From positions 24,403,238-24,467,237 of the forward strand of contig NC_053149.1 in assembly GCF_016808335.1 (NCBI RefSeq): a stretch of 64,000 nt of DNA, read 5' to 3'. The position numbers and the translations under genes were made by a program. A model generated the notes under the pieces. That model had not been told where the DNA came from. It saw only the letters and a program-made list of their open reading frames with translations, and made no database searches. Shown here piece after piece: positions 33,039 to 45,296 of the stretch. This DNA comes from Panicum virgatum. Its lineage: Eukaryota; Streptophyta; Magnoliopsida; Poales; Poaceae. Position 1 is the stretch's first letter, and each line of letters begins with the position of its first letter.

Positions 33039-36000
33039 ACTGTTCTATATTCCAAGAGTTGGTCAGAATGTTACCGTCAGAGCCTATTAGCTTGTAGGTG
33101 CCTGGTCGTATCACCTCTGCGATGCTGTAGGGTCCTTCCCATGGCGGCGAGAGCTTGTGCTTGTCCTTCGTCGACATGACCCATCACAAGACTAGATCTC
33201 CGACCCGCAGCGTACTCTCCCAAATTCGCCTCTCGTGGTACCTGCGTAAAGTTTGTTGGTAGTGGGCCGATCGGTGTAGTGTGGCTAACCTTGCTTCCTC
33301 CAAGACATCCATGGCATCCCTCTGGGCCTCGGCTGCCTTTGCAGGATCAAAGGCTTTGACTCTCGGTGCACCGTAGTCTAGATCAGAAGGGAGCACGGCC
33401 TCGAAGTCGTATGTTAGGAAGAAGGGTGTTTGTCCCGTGGATCGGTTGAGTGTGGTTCGCAAGCTCCAGAGCACTGCCGGCAGCTCCTCGACCCAACGGC
33501 CCGCGAACTTTTTGAGCATGTCAAAAATGCGGGGTTTGAGCCCTTGGAGGATTAAGCCGTTAGCCCTTTCTACTTGACCATTTGTGCGCCGGTGTCTGAC
33601 CGATGCCCATTCGATTTGGATCCTGTATCCTTCCGTGAATTCTTGGAAGTAGTGACCAGTGAAGTTGATCCCGTTGTCGGTGATGATGGAATTGGGCATG
33701 CCGAATCTGTAATCGATGTCTAGGAAGAACTTGACTGCTTCCTTGGAGTCTATCGTGGTTATCGGTTTTGCCTCTATCCATATCGTGAACTTGTCGATCG
33801 CGACAAGTAAATGGGTGAACCCCCCTGGTGCCTTCTTGAGTGGCCCGACCATGTCTAGACCCCATACGGCGAATGGCCATGTTATGGGAATGGTCTGCAG
33901 TGCTTGGGCTGGCAGGTGGGTTTGTTTGGCGTAGAACTGGCAGCTTTTGTATGCACGGACGATGTCTTCCGTGTTGCGTAGGGCTATTGGCCAGTAAAAT
34001 CCCTGTCGGAAGGCCTTTCCAACCAGGGAACATGGCGCAGCATGATGTTCGCAGATCCCGGCATGTATCTTGAGAAGGAGCTCCTTCCCCTGGGCAATGG
34101 GGATGCACTTCATGAGAATGCCAGCTTCTGAGGGGCTGCGTTTGTAGAGTTCGCCGTCGATTACAGCGAAAGTTTTGGACTGTCGGGCTACCCGACGAGC
34201 TGCGTTGCGTTCCTCTGGGAGGACTTTGTGGAGGAGATAAGCCAATAGATCGGCTCTCCAATCTGTGTTGTCTGCCTGGCTTGGGTCGGATTGTCCTGTA
34301 GCGAGACAGGTTGGGCCCCCGGGTACCTGGTCGGGGGCTGGGCCGGAGGGAGCATGCTCTGTTTCCCCTGTTTTTGTCTTGTTTGCGGCTGGCTGTTTCT
34401 CTCGCGCCGTCAGCGCATTCAAGTCGTTGACGAAAACGCCATTGGGTGTCGGCTTGCGCTCGGCGGCCATCTTTGCGAGAGCGTCCACATCAGGGTTTTG
34501 CTTCCGTGGGATATGGTGGAGCTCCAAACCCCGGAATCTCCCTTCCAGCTTTCGGACTTCCTGGCAGTATGCAGTTGGAGGTCTTCATGACTTGGTCAAT
34601 TACCAGCTTGGAGTCGCCATAGACGTACAGGCGGGTTGCCCCAATGTCGATGGCTATGCGGAGGCCGCTGATGAGCGCCTCATACTCTGCAACGTTGTTG
34701 GATGCAGAAAAATGGAGACGGACCGTGTACTGGAACTTGCCTCCCTCTGGGGAGATCAGGACGACCCCGGCCCTCGTGCCGGGTCCCATGACCGACCCAT
34801 CGAAGTAGAGGGTCCAGTACTCGTGGGATATTTCAGGGATCGGGGCTTGGATTTTCGTCCACTCGGCGATGAAGTCGGCCAGGGCCTGGGACTTTATCGC
34901 CGTGCGTGATACGAACTTGACGTCGTAACCCATTAGCTCGATTGCCCATTTTGAAATCCGTCCCACTGCATTGCGATTGCGAATGACTTCCCCTAGTGGG
35001 AACGAGGTGATGACCGACACCTCGTGCTTGGTGAAGTAGTGTTGCAACTTCTTGGCTACCATGATGACGACGTAGAGGAGTTTTTGTGTCTGTGGGTAAC
35101 GTGACTTGGTGTCAGTTAGTACCTCGCTGACAAAATACACGGGCCTTGGACCTTAAGGGCATGTCCCTGTTCTTCCCTTTCGACCACCAGAGCGGCGCTG
35201 ACCACATGGTTAGTGGCCGTCAGGTAAAGTAAAAGGGGTTCGCAGGGGTCCGGTGCCACGAGCACCGGCGGAGGGGATAAGAGGGCCTTGAGGCGGTCGA
35301 GGGCCGCCTGTGCCTCCTCTGTCCAAACAAAGATGTTGGATTTCTTGAGGAGTTTGTACAGCGACAGTCCTCGCTCTCCCAGCCTGGCTATGAACCGGCT
35401 GAGCGCCGCTAGGCACCCGATTAACCTCTGGACGCCCTTGACGCCACGGATGGATCCCATGTTGGTGATGGCCGTGATTTTGTCGCGGTTAGCCTCGATG
35501 CCACGCTCGGGCACCATGTATCCGAGTAGTTGCCCTTAGGCACTTGAATGTGCATTTCTCAGGATTCAACTTGATGTTGAACCTCTTGAGATTTGTGAAC
35601 GTGGTGCTTAGGGTGGTGACCAGGTCGTCCTCTCGCGGCGTCTTGACAATGATGTCGTCAACGTAGACCACAACCGTCGCCCGAGGCGGATCCGGCCGGT
35701 CAGGGTCGATTGGCGGGTTGATCTGGTCGGAAAAGCAGGCTTGCATGCATCGCTGGTATGTTGCCCCTGCATTCTTGAGACCGAACGGCATCGATACGTA
35801 GCAGAACGAGCCGAATGGCATGATGAAGGATGTCGTGAGCTGGTCGGATTCCTTCATCGCTATCTGGTGATAACCTGAGTAAGCGTCCAGAAAAGATAAG
35901 ATTTCGCACCCGGAGGTGGAGTCGATTATCTGATCTATTCTAGGTAAAGGAAAAGGGTCTTTGGGGCAAGCCTTGTTCAGGCTGGTGTAATCAACACACA

Positions 36001-36601
36001 TCCTTCATTGACCAATTTTCTTTTTAACAAGGACTGGGTTAGAGAGCCAGTCGGAGTGGTAGACTTCTTTTATGAAGCCAGCAGCTAATAGCTTAGCTAT
36101 CTCCTCCCCTATGGTCCTGCACCCAATAGCGCAGTCATTGCTGGACGGGCTTGGATCCCGGCAAAATGCGGAACTCGTGCTCGGCGACCTCCCTTGGGAT
36201 GCCCGGCATGTCGGACGGTTTCCAGGCAAAAGTGTCCTTGTTGGCGTGGAGGAAGTCGACGAGTGCGTGCTCCTATTTGGCCTACAGCTGGGAGCCGATC
36301 CGCACCGTCTTGGTTGGGTCGGCGTTGTCGACCACGACCGTCTTGGTCTCGTCGGTCGAGACAAAGGTCGGTGTCTGGCTAGGCTTGCCAGGGTCAGGAC
36401 GGGACTTGGGAGTGGTGGCGCGAAGCTGGCCAAGCTCAGCCGAGTTTGCCGCGGTGGTGGCGAGGTCGTAGTACTCGCGGCTGCTGGTGTAGGCCTGCTC
36501 GAAGGAGCCACTCACGGTGATGACCTCGTTCGGGCCCGGCAGCTTGAGCTTGAGGTAGGTGTAGTTGGCCACCGCCATGAACTAGGCGTAGGTGGGGCGT
36601 C
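33039..36601 (-). pseudogene. G1 pol remnant: RT, RNase H, integrase (Tat-type)
   Basis: Reading from 36601 downward: the linker (MAVANYTYLKLKLPGP), then RT with CVDYTSLNKACPKDPFPLP, YSGYHQI and the catalytic YVDD at 35665-35654. RNase H follows ([21 protein letters not shown]). The integrase (about 34200-33184) has an HHCC-type finger (HAGICEHH...CQFC-like), core Asp in WGLDMVGPL, Asp in IITDNGINF and Glu in GQVERAN. The end reads HKLSPPWEGPY...SWNIEQL, where A1 interrupts. Stops and frameshifts include TGA for Trp just before CVDYTSLN (about 36006), a break near 35517, and a stop after VGDLVL (33184). Dead as a polyprotein. Confidence 0.88.
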
Positions 36602-38182
36602 TATTGACACTCCTTAGAGCCCCAATTTATATACCGCAAGCGCACAGATCGTGGTAGCTTTTCCCTTAGAGTACTCCCCCAAGATTTATCATCTGTGGAT
36701 CGGAAGCGAACCGACTAGGGTTTACCATCTAATCTATCGAACCTATCCTAAACATGAAGCGAAGATTGCATATAAACTGAACACTTGATAGATATGAATG
36801 AAGCATAAGTGTTCATCACACCCACAACCGTAGATGAGATAACACAACCAAGGAGCTAGGGCCTATCGTCTCTAGGTATAGTTCTAGTCAAAAAGTTGAT
36901 CAAAACATAGATTGCATCTCAACTAAAGGTACACGAAATCATCTCTCAGAAAGGCGGCTCGCAAGCGGCCTACTTTCCCAAGGTCACCGGTGCGAGGTGC
37001 GTGTCGACGCCTAAGGTTTCCCAAAGCTTTACCCCAAACGCCCACCAAGTGTTCTTACTTGAAGCTCCTCCTCTTGGTGGCCGCGCAACGACTCCCATGG
37101 TACTCGCCATCGATCCTATTCCACATCATGTCGTCGCTAGAATTTTTCCCTCCGCCATGCTGTCACCACACCGGGGTAATCAACCAACTAGCTAAAACAC
37201 GCTACCTCAACGTATCCGCAAGATATAGACTAATCACCACGAATAGATCTAATCTTACTATGAACATATGGATGCATCACATATGAGAAAGAAAGCATGC
37301 ATTGAAGTAGACCAGAGTCGAGACAACTAGAACAAAGAGTAGATTGATATGACCATCGTGTGTGTACATACCCCGACGAATGTTGGGGGTAACTCCCGAA
37401 CTCCACCATGGCACAACCTCGCAGGGAGGCCATGGCAGCTAGGGGTGGCCTAAGCCATCTCCTAGGTACCCTCGAAGACTTGCGGCGGCCGTTCGCCTCC
37501 CTCCGGTCTTGGCCCTAGGTTTTCGTCGAGTTCTGGGTGGATTGATTCCCCGAGTTGAATAAGGTGCGAGCTATTTATAAACCAAGGAAGCCACCGGTCG
37601 AAGGGGAGGCCGAACCGCCTCGGAAACAGGCTAGGGCGGCCGGCCTCATGGGCCTAGACCGGCCGGCCTACCCTCTTTTGGGCCCGCCTCGGTCTCATCT
37701 TTCGCGTGTAGACTCCTCACATCTTCTACAGTTTATGTCCTTCACGATTGCACCCTTTTGGACGTCGTTATCTTGGAGATATCTTCGAGGAAAGGATAGG
37801 ATAGGGAATCCTTCCTTAAATCTTTATTTGCTTTGCTTAATCCCGAAGTATCTTGATCTCATCTTCGTGGGCTTGGTCCTTTGGGCTCTCTTGGAGGATG
37901 GATGTGCATTAATGGGCTTCGAATCAACATGGGCTTTGGTCCTTCCTTTGGGCTTTGGCCTTCGTCTTTCTCTGTGTTAGCGCTCGATCACGGGCCTCGT
38001 CATTTCATGCTCCAAAATAGGCCAAAAACCTGCAAAAACGAAGTTCCTCCAAAATAAATGTGCAAATGTGAAAATGACCAATAATTAGGCCGGGGTTAGG
38101 ACGGTTAGTGATTTTGATATTAAATTCATGCCATTATCAAGGATAAACAAGGGATACAATGGGTACTTAAGGAGCACCAACA
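36602..38182 (-). repeat. A2 3' LTR
   Basis: 1581 bp, partner of 43767-45296. TATAAATA (minus) at 37579-37572. It contains about 30 bp near 36860-36890 and a GGCCGGCC duplication near 37640-37670 that the other copy lacks. Confidence 0.88.
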
Positions 38183-40345
38183 TTCCCCCCAAGCTTAAAC
38201 CTTGCTCGTCCTCGAGTAAGTCCAGGAGCTTTGCTTATAAAGAAATCAGCGTTGCCCCTCAATGTCCTTTCTGCACTTAGTCATACATAACAAGACATAT
38301 TGCTCTCTCAAGTATTTAGCATTTAAGTTCATGTTGTGACCGGCTACTTTTTCATTATGGAAGATAGACTAGCAATTAAAGAACAAGCCACAATAATAAA
38401 TAAATGCAATGCTCTCAAACTTAAGCGAACTTCAAACATTTACATTGTTTCATCGTGAAGAGTTTTCAAAAGAATGCATATCAAACATAAGTGAGGTTCT
38501 ATTGCAAAAGATCATGGAAATACTCATCTCATCAAGTCTCTCAAGCCTACATTAGATTGTCTTCAACCTATTCTACTCATATATAAAAGTGGAAGGCTTA
38601 TGTGGAGCTTGGTAGGTAAAAACAATCCTAGCAAAACATTATATCTGAAATATTGTCAAACTAAGAGAGAGATCTATTGGATTTACTGAGACTTGTCAAA
38701 AAGGCCTTTGAAAAATAATGTTGGAGAGGGAGAAAGATGAAACACACACATTTAGATAGGTGGACATGTGCAAGTGGCAAATGGATGATCCCGAGACACA
38801 AATGAAGTTCTCGTTATCGGATTGCATATGGTTGGAAGATTTGAGTATGGAATAGTTCTTCAAAGTAACTTGGAAAATTAATGAAGCCAAAAAGAACTAA
38901 GGAGCATTTTATTCTTCTCTTTTTTTCTTTCATTTTTCTTTTCTCCTCTTTTTTTCATTTGTCTATTTTTCTCTTTTTCTTTCTTTTTGCTCCTTAGAAC
39001 TTTTGATAACATAGAATACTTACCCAGCCATCCCCCCAAGCTTGAACAAATGCTCGTCCTTGAGTATGAATAGTGGGAGAACAAATTAGCTAGGGTAAGT
39101 ATCTCAAATTCACCTTCTTCTTCGTATAACCTCTTGAATCTCCGGGGAGCCTTGTCTCCCAAAACTTTTCTTTATATGGTGCCCTTGATTCTTTTGATTC
39201 CGTCAAAATGATAATTCATACTCAAATTGGGTTGTGGTAAGGAGGTAATGACAAAAAGATATTTTTGGTTTAGGGAGGATATCCAGCGAGGTTTGCAAAA
39301 TTCCCGAAGTAGAAATTCACAATGCATGGATAAATAGGCTAGCAAAAAGAAGGTTACACAAAAAAAACGGAATGACCAGCTTCTTAGTCTCATACCAAAG
39401 AAATCAATCTTAATCCAACTCATCAAAATATAAGTTTGCAATCTAAAGGTTTCATCTTTAAAGAATATGTAGGTATAGGCTTTGGTAGGTATAACTTTAC
39501 AAGAGATTCACAAATGTAGATAGTATAGGAATTAAGTTTTCAAATTAAACAACACAAAGTGTAACGTCATCGGTAGACTTAAACAAAGAGCAACATAGAA
39601 TATGTGGGTCTAGAATTTAGTAATTTAACATCCACAAATAAAAGAGCCGGTATTTAATCATTTTAATTCCATTTAATTGAGAGCAAATGGTCAAGTCATA
39701 TACAACATAGCGTAGGTAAAACAAAGCAGCAACTTTCATCACTTTTCCATAAGCAAGAGCATATAAGAATATCATCGTGGTGAGCTCAAGGTGATGGTGG
39801 TTATCATTCATTGAAAACAAAAACAAATCTAGGTTGTACTCCTAGTAGCCATGTTATTATAGGGAGAGATATACAAAGGTTGCATCTATGGTTGACGACA
39901 TATATGTATAAGCATTAGAAAAAGAGAGAGTTGAGGAAGAATTACCGTCCTTCTCGATGCTCGTAATGAAGTGTAGTGCGGCCTCCCCCATACTTAAGCA
40001 TTGTGCTAAGCATGGAAGAAGAATCATGAGCATCTTATGGCAACCGTGATTATCTTACTCCATGAGATCTTTCTTTCTTGTCCACGAAATCCTCCCCCAT
40101 GCTTAGCATGATGCTAGGCATGGAAGGAGAAGATGGACCATCTTGCAATTCTTGAAGTCCTTCCCTCATGTGTATGAATATCATCTTCAATGTGTCTTCA
40201 CCTTTGTTGCCTCAATTCCCTTCAACTTCTTCTTGTACTGAGTCATGGTCCCAATCATTGCTTCACATCGTCGTCGCCTCCTTCAATTCCTCGTTGTCCC
40301 ATTGCTGCCTCATCTTCATAAATTTTTCTTTCAATTTTCAGAACA

Positions 40346-43300
40346 GAACATGTACTGAAACATTGCTCCATTGTGAAGTGTATGAATTTTCCTTTTCAAC
40401 GAGTCCTCATTCGCCCAAAATTGATTCCGAACAAGAGAGTTATGTCCATTTCATCCCATTGCTGCAATCTGTCCCGACGAATTTCAGAACGCGCAACGTC
40501 CAATGTTCTTGCCATATCTCCTTGTACGGGTCTTCAAATTCATTGATCTTAGATGTGTTGGAACGGGAATTTCATGGAGCTTCTGAATATCAACTTTTTC
40601 TTCCTTGTACATATCTGTCCATGTGCAAAATTTGATGAAAACAGCGGGGCTTGCTCTCGAACTTTGGAGATGTTGACGAATTTGATTTCTTCTTTGATCA
40701 CGAATTCATGGAAACGCTTTGTCATGCCTGCAAAACAATTCAAGTGCACAATCTACCCCCAAGGTGACAGTTGGGAGTAGAAACAATTGCCAACAAACCA
40801 AAAACATCCCCTAAGATACTTAACTTGTGGCATAGTTAGTCTAGTGAAAATTAAACCTAATGGGTGTATGTGAATGCAAGTGGGAGGTGTGTGTATGCAA
40901 ATGAGAGGAAAATGGATTGCTATCTTGGTCAAAAGAGCTTAAAGATGGAGGTCTGCAAACAAGTTTAAACACCACGTTTACACAAGATTGCAAAAGGTAA
41001 ATACTATCATGATAAGCATTACATGGATAGGAAAGCATACATCAATAAGATTGAGACCAAGCTAGCAAAATGAGGGCATGAACAATGGTATGGATGCAAA
41101 GTGCAAATGCAAAGTTAGCAAAAACAAGTGTTAGCAAGGTTGAAAGGACCTTTCGATGTTGTTCCGCAACTAGCTTATTCAAAAATAATTGCTAAGAGTG
41201 ACAAAAAGCCTTCGCGACACTTCATAAGAAGTGAGGCTTTTGTCAATGAAAATGTTATTTATCGAAAAGGACCAAGCAACCGAGCTAACAAGGTTTTAGA
41301 AGTAGGTTTATGGGTTTCCTATATTTTTTTTGGCTTAAAACAAAAATTTTGAAGACAGAGTGTTGGGTATAGAAATTCTATCTAAGGTGGTTTTAAAAAA
41401 CTAGAGAGAAACAAAAGTTAGATTTTTTTTTGAAAGAAAAACATAACCTATGGTTTTAGGATTGCTCTATGAGTGGTTTTCCTAAGGGTTTTAGGATCTC
41501 AAAAGCGAGGCTAGTCAATGTTTTAAGAAAAAGTTTTTTTAAAATGCAACATGCAATGCAATGCAAGGGTGAGACGAACAACATGGTATGCAATGCAACA
41601 CGGGGTGGGTGAACAAAATGATATGACATGATGAGGTGGTCTAAAACAAAACAAAAGTTAGCCTAAGTTAACTAGCCACAAGTTTAGAATCAAAGGGTGG
41701 TGCAATGCTTCTTATTTCCCTCTAAAAGGACACAAATAAAGCACACAAAAAGGTCTACAAGTTTCCCAAGATCAAATAACAAAGTGCTCCCTCAATAACA
41801 TTTAGAATGAACAACATGAAGTTGTGGTTTTTGTTAGAGCAATGGTACAATGTTACTTGATATTCCAATTAAAGAGTGCAATGTAGACGGTCATATTAAT
41901 ATATATAAATAGATAAATAAAATGAACGGGTTGCCTCCCGCAAAGCGCTTTATTTAAAATCATAGAGCTTGACTTTATCACATACCTTCTCATTGATGTG
42001 AAGCCATGGTCCTTCGTGCGAGAATTCGAATTGTCCATGCGCAGCTTGTATTGATGACGTCTTTAGTAATCCATCGTGGTTCGCTCTTAACATCTTCATG
42101 CGTTGAATGTTGTCACTCGTGCCTTCCTTTGCCAACATCCTTGGGGCCCTTATTTTGTCCTGAGCTTCTGAATTCGATCATGTATGCTTGATGAAACCAC
42201 AGCCCAAGCTCCTCTTCTTTGTTGTCATCCTTATCTCCTTCACCTTGTTCTTGTCATGTTGCTCTTCGCCTCTCCTTCGCAGATTTTACCCTGCGTCCAG
42301 AATAGAACATATACCAAAATATAGCTCTATTGAAAAGTTTATGAAATTACCTTTCCAACAAGTGGTCATTCGGTTTAAACGGAGTCCAAACGAGAGAGTT
42401 ATGACCGTTTTACTTTAGCGCTGCATGCTGTCCAGAAAATTTCAGAGTGCACGACCTTCGATGTTTTGGCCATAACTTCTTGTGGGAAACTTCGATTGAC
42501 TTCATTTTTAATTTGTTGGAACCGGAACTTCATGGGGCTTTTGAATATCCAAAAATATACTGCAATTTTCTTCTAAGGTCAAGCAGAATATTGATGATAA
42601 CAATGACTTATTATGAATCGATCAGAAGATGTCGATGATCTTGATCTTGTGGTCTTCGGAGCGTCTTGTTGTGCATCCTTGGCTTCAAGGTCATCACCAT
42701 TGATTCACCAGTGAGTAGCATGGCTCCAATGGTCTGTCTCCATGGTTCTTGCTTTGCCTAAGATGTCAGGATCGAAGGAGGCTCTCGTGCTTTGTGTCGA
42801 TGATCAGAGTGGTCTCTTTCTTTGATTGTACTCGACTAGAAGCTTCTTGAGCATCCCATGGAGAAGATGGGTGGCATCATGGTTCCTCTAATCTTGTTGC
42901 CTCCAGCGTTGGTCAACTTCAAATCATCAATTTTTTGTGCACAAGGTCCTCCAAACATCTTGCGACATCGTCATCACTTTCTCCATTGTTTGTTGCTGCC
43001 TCTTCTTCATTGAATTCCATGATCATACTGCATAGAACATGTACCAAAATTCTACTCCATGGAAAGACTTATGAAATTAACTTTTCAACGAGTGGTCATT
43101 GATCCCAAACGGACTCCGGATGAAGAAGTTATGGTCGTTTTACTCCGGCACTGTGCTCTGTCCTGAGACATTTCAGAACACGCATCGTTGAAAGATTTTA
43201 CCACAACTCTTCACACCGATCTCCAAAATTCACGATTCTTGATGCGTTGGAAAGAAGCCTTGATGGAGATTTACAATATACAATTTTCTCTCATGGTACT
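40346..43300. repeat. Three dispersed copies of a ~270-bp unit in A2
   Basis: Copies at about 40346-40610, 42305-42580 and 43035-43300. Each begins GAACATGTAC or GAACATATAC, has TTTCAACGAGT/CCAACAAGTGGTCATT-like words, then a GAGTTATG word, an ATTTCAGA word, and ends with GTTGGAA...CATGG. Aligned by eye only. Confidence 0.6.
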
Positions 43301-43740
43301 TCTCTGATCATGGACGAAAATCTCATCACAACAGTAGCACTTTGGGGATGATGATGATCCGATCGTACGATTTTCTTTTTGGGCATACTTCATCACCTAT
43401 GGCTTGGACAAAGAAATCTCCAAGAGACATTAGCCAAAATTGACACGGTGGCATACCTTTTTCATCTTTACTTGTTTTGAGTGTGGGCTCGATAGTGGAT
43501 GCTGGGCCACTAACAAAAGTTAGCACCTACCACTAAAGAGCGGGTCTTCACGTAGCCATCAACTTGCTTGAGTGAGATTGGACTTGTCAAAGTACGGACG
43601 TTGAGAACTTCTCAATCGCTTTGTGTCTAGGGTTTTACCTGCATTCATGGACACAAACAAGAAACATAGGATATATGCAATAATAAAATTAGGGTTAGTC
43701 CAAAAAGATAGATAGATCTCCCTAGGGTTCGAGTTGCCGA

Positions 43741-43757
43741 TCCCCGGCAACAATGCC
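43741..43757 (-). promoter_or_regulatory. A2 primer-binding site
   Basis: Minus-strand TGGCATTGTTGCCGGGGA (to 43740), two mismatches from the tRNA-Asp primer word seen in A1. Confidence 0.7.
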
Positions 43758-43766
43758 AGAAAAGCT

Positions 43767-45296
43767 TGTTGACACTCCTTAGAGCCCCAATTTACATACC
43801 GCAAGTGCACGGATCATGGTAGCTTTTCCCTTAGAGTACTCCCCCAAGGTTTATCATCCGTGGATCGAAAGCGAACCGACTAGGGTTTACCATCTAATCT
43901 ATCGAACCTATCCTAAACATGAAGCGAAGATTGCATAAAAACTGAACACTTGATAGATATGAATGAAGCATAAGTGTTCATCACACCCACAACCGTAGAT
44001 GAGATAACACAACCAAGGAGCTAGTAAAAAAGGTGATCAAAACATAGATTGCATCTCAACTAAAGGTACACGAAATAATCTCTCAGAAAGGCGACTCGCA
44101 AGCGGCCTACTTTCCCAAGGTCACCGGTGCGAGGTGCGTGTCGACGCCTAAGGTTTCCCAAAGCTTTACCCCAAACGCCCACCAAGTGCTCTTACTCGAA
44201 GCTCCTCCTCTTGGTGGCCGCGCAACAACTCCCATGGTACTCGCCATCTATCCTATTCCACATCATGGCGTCGCTAGAATTTTTCCCTCCGCCATGCTAT
44301 CACCATACCGGGGTAATCAACCAACTAGCTAAAACACACTACCTCAACGTATCCGCAAGATATAGACTAATCACCACGAATAGATCTAATCTTACTATGA
44401 ACATATGGATGCATCACATATGAGGAAGAAAGCATGCATTGAAGTAGACCAAAGTCGAGACAACTAGAATAAAGAGTAGATTGATATCACCATCGTGTGT
44501 GTACATATCCCGACGAATGTTGGGGGTGACTCCCGAACTCCACCATGGCACAACCTCGCAGGGAGGCCATGGCGGCTAGGGGTGGCCTAAGCCATCTCCT
44601 AGGTACCCTCGAAGACTTGCGGCGGCCATTCGCCTCCCTCCGGTCTTGGCCCTAGGTTTTCGTCGAGTTCTGGATGGATTGATTCCCCGAGTTGAATAAG
44701 GTGCGAGCTATTTATAAGCCGAGGAAGCCACCGGTCGAAGGGGAGGCCGAATCGCCTCAGAAATGGGCTAGGCCGGCCGGCCTACCCTCTTTTGGGCCCG
44801 CCTCGGTCTCATCTTTCGCGTGTAGACTCCTCGCATCTTCTAGAGTTTATGTCCTTCACGATTGCACCCCTTTGGACGTCGTTATCTTGGAGATATCTTC
44901 GAGGAAAGGATAGGATAGGGAATCCTTCCTTAAATTTTTATTTGCTTTGCTTAATCCCGAAGTATCTTGATCTCATCTTCGTGGGCTTGGTCTTTTGGGC
45001 TCTCTTGGAGTATGGATGTGCATGAATGGGCTTCAAATCAACTTGGGCTTTGGTCCTTCCTTTGGGCTTTGGCCTTCGTCTTTCTCCGTGTTAGCGCTCG
45101 ATCACGGGCCTCGTCATTTCATGCTCCAAAATAGGCCAAAAACCTGCAAAAATGAAGTTCCTCCAAAATATATGTGCAAATGTGAAAATGACCAATAATT
45201 AGGCCGGGGTTAGGATAGTTTGTGATTTTGATATTAAATTCATGCCATTATCAAGGATAAATAAGGGATAAAATGGGTACTTAAGGAGCACCAACA
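43767..45296 (-). repeat. A2 5' LTR
   Basis: 1530 bp; TATAAATA (minus) at 44716-44709; ends at 45296 where the G1 frame resumes. Confidence 0.88.

Larger units (their letters stand above)
38183..43766 (-). other. A2 interior: non-coding, with repeats and duplicated polypurine tracts
   Basis: No frame in this interval resembles gag, pol or a host gene. It contains CCCCCCAAGCTT blocks at 38185 and 39032, CCTCCCCCAT blocks at 39983 and 40091, and three diverged copies of a unit of about 270 bp (40346-40610, 42305-42580 and 43035-43300). AT-rich otherwise, with poly-A/T runs. Confidence 0.6.
36602..45296 (-). mobile_element. Athila-like element A2 without coding capacity
   Basis: LTRs 36602-38182 and 43767-45296 (minus strand TGTTGGTGCTCC...GTGTCAACA; the left copy has TA for TG at its outer plus-strand end). 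Primer site at 43757-43741 and polypurine tract at 38192-38183 fix the orientation as minus. It splits a G1 codon stretch between the words ILG and RPTYA. The flanking 5-mers read GGCCC and GACGC on the minus strand; each is one change from GGCGC, the sequence the G1 frame predicts, so they are a diverged TSD. The 5.6-kb interior has no gag or pol. Confidence 0.88.

Noticed and set aside
37001..45198. Small frames repeated in both A2 LTRs (for example 36990-37286 and 44127-44423)
   Set aside because: Duplicated only because they lie in the LTR pair; no domain and frameshifted between copies.
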